Assembly: GCA_030448105.1 (NCBI GenBank)
Contig: JAUJNP010000009.1
Coordinates: forward strand, 84,705 to 148,704
DNA length: 64,000 bases
Reading direction: 5' to 3'
Origin: Acidimicrobiales bacterium
GTDB taxonomy: Bacteria > Actinomycetota > Acidimicrobiia > Acidimicrobiales > Iamiaceae
Shown here: positions 1-9,103 of the stretch, in pieces
Numbering within the stretch: the first letter of the stretch is position 1
Layout of the letters: every line of letters starts with the position of its first letter
Program-made: the position numbers and the translations under genes
The notes under the pieces: model-generated
What the model saw: the letters and a program-made list of their open reading frames with translations, nothing else
Databases searched by the model: none
Told to the model about the DNA's origin: nothing

Positions 1-1
1 C

Positions 2-1450
2 GGAATGCAGTTCGCGCCGCCGGTGGCGGCCGCGCTAACCGCCGCGGCGTACCCGCTGGCCTATTGGTCGCTGCGAGGGATGGAGGTCGGCGCCGTGGCT
101 GCCGCCGCTCTCGGGTCAGTCGCTTTGGCTTTCGACTGGGCGAACGCACCGGATGATCGCAAGCCATTGCTGCATGCCATCGGTGCTCTGGCTGTGGCCA
201 TGATTGCTATCCGTCTCGATGCAGCCGTCCTCGTCCTCCCGCTGGGGGCCTGGTGCATGCGCATGGCGCGGCCGGGGCACCAGCGGCGCCGCGCTGTCGT
301 GGTGCTGGGCCTGTGGGTGCTCGGCGGCGTGGCGGCGATGACGGCCGTGCGGCTGGCCTACTACGATGACTTGCTCCCCAACACCTATTACCTCAAAGCG
401 ACGGGCGTGCCGCTCGCGACGCGAATTAGTCGGGGGGCCGGGACCCTGGGTGGGGTCACCCTCGTGTCGCTAGTCGCTCCTTTGGCCATCGCCGCTGGAG
501 GAGTGACCTGGGCCGTGGCCCGTCGCCGAGCCGGACTTGTCGCCCTGCCCGGCGCCTTGGTGGTGGCTCAGGTCGCCTACGACGTTTGGGTCGGCGGAGA
601 CGCTTGGGAGGATCTCGGCTATGCCAACCGGTACCTCGCCACGGTGCTCCCTCTCCTGGCCGTCCTAGGCGGCGTCGGCGTGGGCAGCTTGGTCACCCCT
701 CGCCGTCCGCCATTCCGGGCCGTCGCCCTCACTGTCGCCGTGGTCACCGGCCTCGGGTGCCTGGCCCAGGCCACCTGGGCCGGTCGCAACGACCTGAGTG
801 TTGCCATCACCGGGAATTGGAACCCGTGGCGCGGCCCGCTCCTCGCCACCGGGGTCGGCCTCATCGTCCTCGGCTTCGTCATCGGGTTCGGTCCTTGGGA
901 TCCGCGGCGGCTGCCGCGCTCCGGAACACCTACAAGTCGGGCCATCGCCGTGGGTCTGCTGACCGTGGCCGTGATCCTCGCTGCCAACGGCAACGCCGCC
1001 CTGCGATGGCACCGGCAGGGCCCCGGGTACTTCACAACCGATGCCCACTGGGCCCGTGAGGGCTTGCTGATCGGTGCGTGCACCCGGGCCGATGTCAGCG
1101 TTGGCGTCTACGCCGCTGGCCAGATCATCTACTTCTCTGATCGACCGGGCGTTGACTTGCTCGGCAAGTCGGATCGGGTGATCGCCCGGATGAGACCCCC
1201 CCAAGGAGGAGACTTCCGTCCTGGTCACAACAAGTACTCCTACGAGCGCTCCGTGCGAGAACTCCGCCCGGCCGTGATCAGCGGCACCGGGCTCGGCTTT
1301 CCGGCGGACTTGCTGCGGCTCGCCGAGCGGTTGGGATACGAGCGGGTTGGTCGCTTGCTCGTGGATCGCTACGCCCGGGGCATTGACCGCGGTGGGTTAG
1401 TGCGAGGCGTATCCGGACGGCCTGCCCGCTGCCGCCCCGGTCGCTTCTAA
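2..1450 (+). CDS. GT-C-like polytopic membrane protein, 5' end cut by window edge
   Basis: The frame is open from the first complete codon, so the gene starts upstream; about 482 residues are visible. There are many hydrophobic segments. The motif YYDDLLPNTYYLK near residue 120 and WSLRGMEVG near the visible N-terminus resemble lumenal loops of actinobacterial GT-C glycosyltransferases that use polyprenyl-phosphate sugar donors (recalled similarity, not a search). The C-terminal 100 residues are hydrophilic and probably extracytoplasmic. The substrate cannot be read from the sequence. The first ATG, at position 5, is unlikely to be the true start because the first catalytic loop and helices are missing. 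No gene follows until the convergent rlmN; positions 1451-1654 hold nothing I recognise. Confidence 0.55.
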   Translation, partial: GMQFAPPVAAALTAAAYPLAYWSLRGMEVGAVAAAALGSVALAFDWANAPDDRKPLLHAIGALAVAMIAIRLDAAVLVLPLGAWCMRMARPGHQRRRAVVVLGLWVLGGVAAMTAVRLAYYDDLLPNTYYLKATGVPLATRISRGAGTLGGVTLVSLVAPLAIAAGGVTWAVARRRAGLVALPGALVVAQVAYDVWVGGDAWEDLGYANRYLATVLPLLAVLGGVGVGSLVTPRRPPFRAVALTVAVVTGLGCLAQATWAGRNDLSVAITGNWNPWRGPLLATGVGLIVLGFVIGFGPWDPRRLPRSGTPTSRAIAVGLLTVAVILAANGNAALRWHRQGPGYFTTDAHWAREGLLIGACTRADVSVGVYAAGQIIYFSDRPGVDLLGKSDRVIARMRPPQGGDFRPGHNKYSYERSVRELRPAVISGTGLGFPADLLRLAERLGYERVGRLLVDRYARGIDRGGLVRGVSGRPARCRPGRF

Positions 1451-1654
1451 ACTTCTTGTGAAGGAGTCCGCCCTTCGCAACGGGAGCAGCGGCAACTGCG
1501 GGTGAGGGGCCCGACCGCCCACGAGAGCTCCTTGCCCTGATCCATGACATCGACTCCCGGCATCCGAGAACAGGGGACGCTCAACCCCCGTTGCGTGGAC
1601 CGCCTGAAGCCCGTGGGGCATGCCGCCGGCTACTCAGATCAGTTCCCTCGGCGG

Positions 1655-2709
<1,055 letters not shown>

Positions 2710-2718
2710 GGGGGCTTC

Positions 2719-2724
2719 ACGCTA
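2719..2724 (-). promoter_or_regulatory. -10 element for rlmN
   Basis: TAGCGT on the minus strand, nine bases before the ATG at 2709. The transcript would be leaderless or have a 2-3 nt leader. Confidence 0.5.
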
Positions 2725-2758
2725 CCCGTGCAGGTCCGTTGCCCTCCGGTCCCGCCGG

Positions 2759-2764
2759 TAGCGT
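2759..2764 (+). promoter_or_regulatory. -10 element for VIT transporter, leaderless
   Basis: TAGCGT followed by six bases and the GTG at 2771. It mirrors the identical hexamer used by the divergent rlmN. Confidence 0.55.
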
Positions 2765-2770
2765 GAGCAC

Positions 2771-3511
2771 GTGGCCGCTGAACCCGCGGGGGTGGATTCC
2801 GTCCCGTCCCCTCCCGCCCATGAACACCACCACCGCGACGTACAGGCCGGCACGGCGCGTGCCGCCGTGTTCGGCGTGTCCGACGGTCTCGTCTCCAACG
2901 TCTCGCTCATCCTGGGTGTGGCCGGGGCCGCCCCCGCCCCGGGGGTGGTGCGCTTGGCCGGCCTGGCCGGCCTGGTGGCCGGCGCGGTGTCCATGGGCGC
3001 CGGCGAGTACGTGTCGATGCGGGCCCAGGCCGAGCTGCTCGAGCGGGAGCTGGAGATGGAGCGCATCGAGCTGCGCCGCAACCCCCAGGTGGAGACGGTG
3101 GAGCTGAGCCAGATCTACGCGTCCCGGGGCGTTGCCCCCGACCAGGCGAGGGCTATGGCCGAGGACGTCATGCGCGACCCCGACCGTGCCCTCGAGGCCC
3201 ACGCCCGAGAGGAGCTGGGCATCAACCCCCGCGAACTGGGCTCCCCGGTGGGAGCGGCCACCTCGTCGTTCGGCTCCTTCGCCGTGGGTGCGCTGCTGCC
3301 GCTGCTGCCGTGGTTCTTCGCCCACGGTACGGCTGCGGTGGTGGCGTCGGTCGTCCTGGGAGCGCTCGGCGCGGTGGCGGTGGGTACGGCGCTGGCCCGC
3401 TTCACCGGCCGACCGGCGTTGCGCTCGGCCGGTCGCCAGCTCCTCATCGCCGCGGTGGCGGCCACCGTCACCTGGCTGGTCGGCTCGTTGGTGGGCGTGG
3501 GAGTCAGCTGA
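2771..3511 (+). CDS. VIT1/CCC1-family iron/manganese transporter
   Basis: 246 residues. The N-terminal helix region has RAAVFGVSDGLVSNVSLILG and AGAVSMGAGEYVSMRAQ, both diagnostic of the VIT1/CCC1 family. A charged, helical cytoplasmic segment follows (about residues 95-150, RELEMERIELRRNP onward), which binds metal in plant VIT1. Three further hydrophobic segments complete the five-helix layout. The family moves Fe2+ or Mn2+ out of the cytoplasm. A His-rich stretch (HEHHH, residues 17-21) at the N-terminus could also bind metal; this is inference. The GTG start is set by the leaderless -10. The 3' end overlaps mshD tail-to-tail by 8 bp. Confidence 0.88.
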   Translation: MAAEPAGVDSVPSPPAHEHHHRDVQAGTARAAVFGVSDGLVSNVSLILGVAGAAPAPGVVRLAGLAGLVAGAVSMGAGEYVSMRAQAELLERELEMERIELRRNPQVETVELSQIYASRGVAPDQARAMAEDVMRDPDRALEAHAREELGINPRELGSPVGAATSSFGSFAVGALLPLLPWFFAHGTAAVVASVVLGALGAVAVGTALARFTGRPALRSAGRQLLIAAVAATVTWLVGSLVGVGVS

Positions 3512-4328
3512 GCACCCGCTTGGTGAAGCCCTGGTACAGCCGGTCGAGGTGGTGGGGGGTGAAGCCCAGCCGCCGGTAGAGGGCCATCGCTGATCCGTTG
3601 TCCACGTCGACGTAGAGCATCCCCACGTCGATGCCGCGACGGTGGAGGTGGTCGAGGCCGGCGAGGGTGAGGGCCCGGCCGAGTCCGCGGCCGCCAGCCG
3701 CGGGGTCGACGCCGATGACGAAGATCTCACCGAGCGGGGGTTCGTGGTCGGCGTGGACCTTTGTCCAGCAGAACCCGTCGAGGGCGCCGGACCGGGGTCC
3801 GTCCTGAGCGGAATCGAGGACCAGGAATCCGTCGGCATCGAACCAGGGCTGGGCGAGGAGGGCGTCGAGGTCCTCCTGGCGCTGGCCGGCCTGGTCGGGG
3901 TGGTGGGCGAACGCCCGGTTGTTGACCTCCAGCCAGGCGGCATCGTCGATCCCGGGGCGGAACGGGCGAAGGGCCAGCACCGGGGCCTCGGCCCGTTCCC
4001 GCTCGCCCACCGGCAGCGGTCTCCGAAGTTGCACGAGGTCGCGACGCCGGTCGAGCCCGGCCGCGTCCGCGGCACGGTCGTGGTCCTCGGTGGGAGCGCT
4101 CACCAGCCAGCGCACGTGCCCCCCGCCGGCGCGCCCGGCCATGGCCATGAGCGCTTCGAGCAGGGCGGCGGTGGCGTCGGGATCGGCCACGGCCACTTCG
4201 ACCGGGTCCACCACGAGCTCCCAACCGTCGCGCCCCGGCACCGGGCGGCCTTCGGCCAGCACCTCGCCGCCACCGACGACCGTCAGCGAGGCGGCGTCGG
4301 CGGTGAGGAGGACCTGCGTCTCTGGCAC
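3504..4328 (-). CDS. mshD: mycothiol acetyltransferase MshD
   Basis: 274 residues with two GNAT domains, as in MshD, which acetylates Cys-GlcN-Ins with acetyl-CoA in the last step of mycothiol synthesis. The N-terminal degenerate GNAT covers about residues 1-130. The C-terminal active GNAT has VIGVDPAAGGRGLGRAL (acetyl-CoA loop) and MLYVDVDNGSAMALYRRLGF. NNRAFAHHPDQ is typical of the family. The frame is open further upstream, but GTG at 4328 is preferred because a TAGGGT -10 ends seven bases before it and a longer protein would overlap divergent nth. Mycothiol is restricted to actinobacteria, so this gene supports the taxonomic call. Confidence 0.85.
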   Translation of the reverse strand: MPETQVLLTADAASLTVVGGGEVLAEGRPVPGRDGWELVVDPVEVAVADPDATAALLEALMAMAGRAGGGHVRWLVSAPTEDHDRAADAAGLDRRRDLVQLRRPLPVGERERAEAPVLALRPFRPGIDDAAWLEVNNRAFAHHPDQAGQRQEDLDALLAQPWFDADGFLVLDSAQDGPRSGALDGFCWTKVHADHEPPLGEIFVIGVDPAAGGRGLGRALTLAGLDHLHRRGIDVGMLYVDVDNGSAMALYRRLGFTPHHLDRLYQGFTKRVLS

Positions 4329-4335
4329 CCAGGCG

Positions 4336-4341
4336 ACCCTA
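4336..4341 (-). promoter_or_regulatory. -10 element for mshD, leaderless
   Basis: TAGGGT on the minus strand, seven bases before the GTG at 4328. Confidence 0.55.
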
Positions 4342-4358
4342 CCGGCGCGCTCTGGCCG

Positions 4359-4364
4359 TACCCT
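4359..4364 (+). promoter_or_regulatory. -10 element for nth
   Basis: TACCCT, ten bases before the ATG at 4375. It gives a leader of at most a few bases. It sits back to back with the mshD element. Confidence 0.45.
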
Positions 4365-4374
4365 GCGATCCGAG

Positions 4375-5016
4375 ATGGCACGTCCGCGAACCCCGAAGGG
4401 CCGGGCCCGGGTGGTGCACGCCCGCCTGGCCGAGGAGTACCCGGAGGCGCGCTGCGAGCTCGACCACGCCGACCCCTTCCAGCTGCTGACGGCCACCATC
4501 CTGTCGGCCCAGACCACCGACGTGCGGGTCAACTCGGTGACGCCGGCCCTGTTCGCCCGCTACCCGACCGCCCACGACCTGGCGGCCGCCGATCCCGCCG
4601 AGGTCGAGGAGCTCATCCGGCCCACCGGTTTCTTCCGCAACAAGGCCCGCAGCATCATCGGCATGGCCACCGCCCTGGTCGACCGCCACGACGGCGAGGT
4701 GCCCGGGAGCATGGCCGAGCTGGTGGCGCTGCCGGGGGTGGGGCGCAAGACGGCCAACGTGGTCCGCAGCGTGGCCCTCGGCCTGCCCGGCCTCCCCGTC
4801 GACACGCACGTGGGCCGCCTCGCCCTGCGCTTGGGCCTGACCTCCGAGGGCGACCCGGTCCGGGTGGAGCAGGAGCTCAACCCGATGGTGCCGGCCGGCG
4901 AGCGGGGCGATCTGAGCCTACGGCTCATCCTCCACGGCCGGCGGGTGTGCGTGGCCCGTCGTCCTCGCTGCGGTGAGTGCGTGCTGGCCGAAGTCTGCCC
5001 GTCGTCGCGGGTCTGA
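4375..5016 (+). CDS. nth: endonuclease III
   Basis: 213 residues. Base-excision repair glycosylase/AP lyase for oxidised pyrimidines. The helix-hairpin-helix motif LPGVGRKTANVV is followed by the catalytic Asp in VDTHVGRLALRLGL. The catalytic Lys lies in the TATILSAQTTD/NKARSI region. The C-terminal 4Fe-4S cluster ligands are C-x6-C-x2-C-x5-C in RVCVARRPRCGECVLAEVC. Length is normal. In M. tuberculosis nth is not in this neighbourhood, so its placement beside mshD looks lineage-specific (inference). It is followed by a structured intergenic region rather than a cotranscribed gene. Confidence 0.95.
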   Translation: MARPRTPKGRARVVHARLAEEYPEARCELDHADPFQLLTATILSAQTTDVRVNSVTPALFARYPTAHDLAAADPAEVEELIRPTGFFRNKARSIIGMATALVDRHDGEVPGSMAELVALPGVGRKTANVVRSVALGLPGLPVDTHVGRLALRLGLTSEGDPVRVEQELNPMVPAGERGDLSLRLILHGRRVCVARRPRCGECVLAEVCPSSRV

Positions 5017-5065
5017 GTCGCCAAGAAAAGGCCCGGACCGGCCTCCGGATCGGCGGGCGCCTCGG

Positions 5066-5071
5066 TAGGGT
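5066..5071 (+). promoter_or_regulatory. orphan -10 element upstream of structured region
   Basis: GGTAGGGT matches the -10 form used at trpC and mshD, but no start codon lies 6-10 bases downstream. Three adjoining inverted repeats follow (5080-5168). Confidence 0.35.
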
Positions 5072-5077
5072 GAGCGA

Positions 5078-5168
5078 CGACCAGGTACCCGCCACCTGGT
5101 TCACCGCGACATCGGGATCCGCCGCCTGGTGTCGCCCGACGGGGGCGCCTCACGAGGCGCCCCCGTCG
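5078..5168 (+). ncRNA. candidate structured small RNA between nth and the next gene
   Basis: Three perfect inverted repeats lie almost end to end. 5080-5086 pairs with 5094-5100 (7 bp, 7-nt loop). 5106-5111 pairs with 5130-5135 (6 bp, 18-nt loop). 5137-5151 pairs with 5154-5168 (15 bp, terminator-like). A GGTAGGGT -10 sits seven bases upstream of the inferred 5' end. There is no open reading frame with a plausible start inside. It matches no RNA family I know (not 6C RNA, SRP RNA or tmRNA). The alternative is an elaborate nth 3' UTR with a terminator. Confidence 0.35.
5137..5168. terminator. bidirectional hairpin terminator
   Basis: Perfect 15-bp stem with a 2-nt centre and very high G+C, between two convergent genes (nth ends at 5016; the small minus-strand gene ends at 5175). 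There is no T-tract, as is common in actinobacterial terminators. Confidence 0.65.
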
Positions 5169-5174
5169 CGCGGC

Positions 5175-5366
5175 TCAGCCCAGTTGGCGGGCGGCGCGGT
5201 CCAGGGCACGACCGGCGGTGCGCAGGGCTCGCTCCACCTCGAACAGGGAGGCGGCGGCGTCGGCGGTGGGCTCCTGGTCGAGGCGCTCGCCGGCGGCGGC
5301 GACCCGCGCCGTCAGCTCCTCCACCTGGGTGGCCAGCGAGCTGAGCTCGGAGCGGTCATCGGGCAC
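5175..5366 (-). CDS. small coiled-coil protein, function unknown
   Basis: 63 residues from the GTG at 5366. The heptad-like sequence SSLATQVEELTARVAAAGERL and later FEVERALRTAGRALDRA suggest a helical hairpin or coiled coil. There is no signal peptide, membrane segment or known motif. The start is chosen because CACACT, a weak -10 of the same phase as elsewhere in the window, ends seven bases before it; the open frame extends upstream to 5441. It is divergent from the his operon. I do not recognise a family. Confidence 0.5.
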   Translation of the reverse strand: MPDDRSELSSLATQVEELTARVAAAGERLDQEPTADAAASLFEVERALRTAGRALDRAARQLG

Positions 5367-5373
5367 GGGAGAA

Positions 5374-5379
5374 AGTGTG
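5374..5379 (-). promoter_or_regulatory. weak -10 for the 63-residue protein
   Basis: CACACT on the minus strand, seven bases before the GTG at 5366. The same hexamer and spacing precede ygfZ. Confidence 0.3.
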
Positions 5380-5394
5380 GCCCACCGACAATTG

Positions 5395-5486
5395 GCGACG
5401 GGCGCCGGCGGCGCCGGCCGTACCACGTCCGCCGACCCCACCCACCACCCTGAGCGACGGCGCCGGCGGCGCCGGCCGTACCATGT
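5395..5486 (+). repeat. two 33-34 bp direct repeats upstream of hisD
   Basis: Copies at 5395-5428 and 5454-5486 are nearly identical (one extra G in the first, and C instead of T in TACCAC/TACCAT). Each contains the palindromic core GGCGCCGGCGGCGCC. The second copy contains the hisD -10. The arrangement could be an operator pair or a promoter duplication. Confidence 0.6.
5479..5484 (+). promoter_or_regulatory. -10 element for hisD, leaderless
   Basis: TACCAT, then seven bases, then the GTG at 5492. It lies inside the second copy of the direct repeat and would drive the hisDCBHA operon. Confidence 0.6.
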
Positions 5487-5491
5487 TCTAG

Positions 5492-6784
5492 GTGCTGCGA
5501 CGACTCGACGTGCGGGGCGCCGGCGCCGACCTAGCGAGCCGCCTGCCCCGACCGGCCGGCCCCGGGCCCGGCCCCGTGGCCGCGGTCGAGGCGATCCTGA
5601 CCGAGGTGCGTGCCGGTGGCGACGGCGCGCTGCTGGACCTCACCGAGCGCTTCGACGGCGTGCGCCCCGACGGCCTGCGGGTGCCGGCGGCGGCCCTCGG
5701 CGCCGCCCTCGACGGTCTTGACCCGTCGCTGCGGAGCGCCCTCGTCGCCGCCGCGGAGGGCATCGAGGACTTCCACCTGCACCAGCGCTCGGGCGACACC
5801 AACTACGAGCGGGACGGCATCGTGGTGGAGGGCCTCCGCCGGCCCGTCGACCGCGCCGGCTGCTACGTCCCCGGCGGGCGGGCCCGGTACCCCAGCACCG
5901 TGCTCATGACCGCCATCCCCGCTCGCGTGGCAGGAGTGGCGGAGGTCGCTCTGTGCGTGCCGCCGGACCGCACCGGCTCGGTCCCCACGGTCACGTTGGC
6001 TGCCGCCGCCGTCGCCGGCGTCGACGAGGTGTACCGGATCGGGGGCGCGCAGGCGGTGGCGGCGATGGCGTACGGGACGGAGTCGATCCGTCCCGTCGAC
6101 GTGATCGTCGGGCCCGGCAACGTCTACGTGGCGGTGGCCAAGCGGCTGGTGGCGGGGGAGGGGCGGGTGGGTGTGCCGTCGGCGTTCGCCGGTCCGTCGG
6201 AGGTCGTGGTGGTGGCCGACGCCACCGTGCCGGCCGACCTCGCCGCCGTCGACGTGATCCTGCAGGCCGAGCACGGCCCGGGCGGCCTGGCCTGGCTCGT
6301 CACCTGGGACGAGGCGGTGGCCGATGCCGTCGCCGCCGAGATCGAAGCCCAGGTGGCCCGCTCGCCCCGCCGGGCCGACATCGAGTCCACCTTCGCCGAA
6401 GGCGGCCACGTCGTGCTGGTGGAGGGCCCCGACCAGGCCGTCGACGTGTCCAACCTCATCGCGCCCGAGCACCTCGAGCTCCTGGTGGGCGACCCCCGGG
6501 CCCTGCTGGCAGGGATCCGCCACGCGGGAGCGGTGTTCTGTGGCCCGTGGGCCCCGGCCTCGGTCGGGGACTACCTCGCCGGTCCCAGCCACGTCCTGCC
6601 CACCGACGGCTCGGCCCGCTTCGCCTCGGCGCTCACCGTCGCCGACTTCCAGAAGGACGTCCACGTCATCACCCTCGACCGCGAGGCCTTGCTGAAGGTC
6701 GCCCCCCATGTGGAGGCGCTCGCCACCGCCGAGGGCCTGGCCGCCCACGCCGAATCGGTGCGCCGACGCCGGGAGCGCCCGTGA
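5492..6784 (+). CDS. hisD: histidinol dehydrogenase
   Basis: 430 residues, full length. Catalyses the NAD-dependent two-step oxidation of L-histidinol to L-histidine, the last step of the pathway. Family signatures include PGGRARYPSTVLMTAIPA, IVGPGNVYVAVAKRLV, PSEVVVVAD, the zinc/base region AEHGPGG and HVLPTDGSARFASALTV. The GTG start has no Shine-Dalgarno sequence but a TACCAT -10 seven bases before it. First gene of hisD-C-B-H-A; the stop overlaps the hisC start (GTGA), so the two are translationally coupled. Confidence 0.97.
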   Translation: MLRRLDVRGAGADLASRLPRPAGPGPGPVAAVEAILTEVRAGGDGALLDLTERFDGVRPDGLRVPAAALGAALDGLDPSLRSALVAAAEGIEDFHLHQRSGDTNYERDGIVVEGLRRPVDRAGCYVPGGRARYPSTVLMTAIPARVAGVAEVALCVPPDRTGSVPTVTLAAAAVAGVDEVYRIGGAQAVAAMAYGTESIRPVDVIVGPGNVYVAVAKRLVAGEGRVGVPSAFAGPSEVVVVADATVPADLAAVDVILQAEHGPGGLAWLVTWDEAVADAVAAEIEAQVARSPRRADIESTFAEGGHVVLVEGPDQAVDVSNLIAPEHLELLVGDPRALLAGIRHAGAVFCGPWAPASVGDYLAGPSHVLPTDGSARFASALTVADFQKDVHVITLDREALLKVAPHVEALATAEGLAAHAESVRRRRERP

Positions 6785-7854
6785 CCGGCGCCCGCGGCCG
6801 CCCCCGCCCCCGGGACGACGTCGCCCTGATGGAGGGCTACCACTCGCCCCAGGTCGACGTGGCCGTGCGCCTCAACACCAACGAGTCTCCGGTGCCGCCG
6901 CCGCCCGCCTTCGCCGCCGCCCTCGACGCCGAGCTGGCCGACCTGGCGTGGCACCGCTACCCCGACCGCGCCGCCGCCGACCTGCGCCGGGCGATCGGAG
7001 AACTGCACGGCGTCGGCCCGGAGCGGGTGTTCGCCGCCAACGGCTCGAACGAGGTGCTCCAGACCCTGTGCCTCACCTACGGCGGGCCGGGTCGCACCGC
7101 CGCCGTCTTCGAGCCGACCTATGCCCTCCACGCCCACATCGCCCGCGTCTGCGGCACCGACGTGGCCGTGGGCGAGCGTGACGAGGGCTTCGCCCTCGAC
7201 CTGGACGAGGTGGCCCGGGTGCTGGGCGACAACGAGCCCGCGGTCACGTTCCTCTGCTCGCCCAACAACCCCACCGGGCTGGTGGAGCCCGAGGCGGCGG
7301 TGCGGGCGGTGGTCGAGCTGGCCCCCGGCCTAGTGGTGGTGGACGAGGCCTACGGTCAGTTCGCGCCGTGGTCGGCCCTCGCCCTGGCGGACGACGACGC
7401 CCCCCTCGTGGTCACCCGGACGTACTCGAAGACCTGGTCGATGGCCGCCGCCCGCCTCGGGTACCTGATCGGCCCGCCGTGGCTGGTCGAGGACCTGGAC
7501 AAGGTGGTGCTGCCGTACCACCTCGACTCGGTGAAGCAGGCCGCCGGGCGCGTGGCCCTGCGTTTCCGCGACGAGATGGAGGCGCGGGTGGCCGGACTGG
7601 TGGAGGAGCGCGGCCGCCTGAGCGCGGCGCTGGCCGACCTGGAGGTCGACGTGTGGCCCTCCGGTGCCAACTTCGTGCTGTTCCGCCCCCGGTCGGTGGA
7701 CGGCGCCGACGTGTGGCAGGCGCTGCTCGACCGGTCGGTGCTGGTGCGCAACTGCGCCAGCTGGCCTCGACTCGAGGGCTGCCTGCGCGTCACCATCGGG
7801 ACCACCGAGGAGAACGATCGCTTCCTCGCCGCCCTCCAGGAGGTCCTCGCTTGA
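6781..7854 (+). CDS. hisC: histidinol-phosphate aminotransferase
   Basis: 357 residues, fold-type I PLP enzyme. Converts imidazole-acetol phosphate plus glutamate to histidinol phosphate. RLNTNESP near residue 30, FLCSPNNPTG, VVDEAYGQF and the PLP-lysine segment TYSKTWSMAAARLGY are all present, as is the C-terminal Arg region RVTIGT. The GTG overlaps the hisD stop by four bases. The frame is also open upstream inside hisD, but no homologous sequence begins before this GTG. Confidence 0.97.
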   Translation: MTGARGRPRPRDDVALMEGYHSPQVDVAVRLNTNESPVPPPPAFAAALDAELADLAWHRYPDRAAADLRRAIGELHGVGPERVFAANGSNEVLQTLCLTYGGPGRTAAVFEPTYALHAHIARVCGTDVAVGERDEGFALDLDEVARVLGDNEPAVTFLCSPNNPTGLVEPEAAVRAVVELAPGLVVVDEAYGQFAPWSALALADDDAPLVVTRTYSKTWSMAAARLGYLIGPPWLVEDLDKVVLPYHLDSVKQAAGRVALRFRDEMEARVAGLVEERGRLSAALADLEVDVWPSGANFVLFRPRSVDGADVWQALLDRSVLVRNCASWPRLEGCLRVTIGTTEENDRFLAALQEVLA

Positions 7855-8444
7855 GTAGGTCCGCCGCCCGCCAGCGCGCCACCCGGGAGACCACCGTTGA
7901 GGTCGCCCTCGACCTGGACGGTCCCACCGGCACGGTGGCGGCATCCACCGGCCTGCCGTTCTTCGACCACATGCTCGACCAGGTGGGCCGCCACGGTGGG
8001 TTCGACCTCGACGTCCGCGCCGAGGGCGACCTCCACGTCGACGCCCATCACACCGTCGAGGACGTCGGCATCCTCCTGGGGGAGACGTTCCGTGAGGCGC
8101 TGGGCGACAAGGCCGGGGTGCGACGCTTCGCCAGCGGTCTCTACCCGCTCGACGAGGCCCTCGTGGAGGTGGCACTCGACCTGTCGGGCCGGCCGCACGT
8201 GGCCTATGACGTGCCGTTCGGGGAGGTCCTGCCCCTCGGCGACCCCCCGTTCAACCCCGAGATGGCCGAGCACTTCTGGCACTCGTTCGCCGTCGCCGCC
8301 GGCATCACCCTGCACGTCACCAAGCGGGCCGGGCGCAACACCCACCACGTGGTCGAGGCCACGTTCAAGGGGGTGTCGCGCTGCCTGCGCGACGCCGTGC
8401 GGGTAGAGGGCGGCGGCGTACCCTCGACCAAGGGCTCGCTGTAG
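7851..8444 (+). CDS. hisB: imidazoleglycerol-phosphate dehydratase
   Basis: 197 residues, the monofunctional form without a phosphatase domain. Dehydrates imidazole glycerol phosphate to imidazole acetol phosphate. Metal-binding motifs FFDHMLDQVGRHGG, DAHHTVEDVG, EHFWHSFA and NTHHVVEATFKG are intact. The likely start is TTG at 7851, overlapping the hisC stop (TTGA); there is no other start before the conserved N-terminus. Because the phosphatase half is absent, histidinol-phosphate phosphatase must come from another gene; see the opposite-strand gene at 9834-10421. Confidence 0.95.
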   Translation: MSRSAARQRATRETTVEVALDLDGPTGTVAASTGLPFFDHMLDQVGRHGGFDLDVRAEGDLHVDAHHTVEDVGILLGETFREALGDKAGVRRFASGLYPLDEALVEVALDLSGRPHVAYDVPFGEVLPLGDPPFNPEMAEHFWHSFAVAAGITLHVTKRAGRNTHHVVEATFKGVSRCLRDAVRVEGGGVPSTKGSL

Positions 8445-9074
8445 GTGACCTCCCCTCCCCAGCCGCTCCTGGCAGTGCTCGACTACGGGATCGGCAACCT
8501 CCGCTCCGCCCAGAAGGCGCTCGAGCGGGTGGGTGCCGACGCCCGCCTCACCGACGATTCGGGCGTGGTGGCGGGCGCCGCCGGCGTGGTGCTGCCGGGC
8601 GTCGGTGCCTTCGGACCGTGCATGGCCGCCCTGCGGGCCACGGGCCTCGACCGCGTGGCCCACCGGGCCGCCACCGACGGGCGACCGTTCCTCGGGATCT
8701 GCATCGGCATGCAGCTCCTCTACGACGGTTCGGAGGAGGCCCCGGGCGTGCCCGGTCTCGGTGTGCTGCCCGGCCCGGTGCGGCGCCTGCCGCCCAAGGT
8801 GAAGCACCCGCAGATGCAATGGAACCCGCTCGACGTGGTGCGCCCCTCGCCGCTCGTCGCCGGCCTGCCCGAGCCGGCCTGGATGTACTTCGTGCACTCC
8901 TTCGCCGCCGAGGACACCGCCGACGCCGTGGCCACCTGCGACTACGGCGGCCCGGTGGTGGCGGCGGTGGAGCGCGGCCCGGTGTGGGCCACCCAGTTCC
9001 ACCCCGAGAAGTCCGGCGCCAACGGCCTCGCCGTCCTGGCCAACTTCGTGGCCGCGTGCAACGGCCGGGTGTGA
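8445..9074 (+). CDS. hisH: imidazole glycerol phosphate synthase, glutaminase subunit
   Basis: 209 residues, class I glutamine amidotransferase. Supplies ammonia to HisF. The nucleophile Cys is in GICIGMQLLYDGSEE, the oxyanion region is GVLPGPVRRLP, and the catalytic His and Glu are in QFHPEKSG. The GTG directly abuts the hisB stop codon. HisF is encoded 1.4 kb downstream after hisA and an opposite-strand gene. Confidence 0.96.
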   Translation: MTSPPQPLLAVLDYGIGNLRSAQKALERVGADARLTDDSGVVAGAAGVVLPGVGAFGPCMAALRATGLDRVAHRAATDGRPFLGICIGMQLLYDGSEEAPGVPGLGVLPGPVRRLPPKVKHPQMQWNPLDVVRPSPLVAGLPEPAWMYFVHSFAAEDTADAVATCDYGGPVVAAVERGPVWATQFHPEKSGANGLAVLANFVAACNGRV

Positions 9075-9103
9075 CGCCTGCCCACCCCGGGGAGCGACCG
9101 GTG

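Noticed and set aside
1451..1654. Small open frames on both strands between the first gene and rlmN
   Set aside because: No ribosome site, -10 of the right phase or recognisable motif; composition like intergenic DNA.
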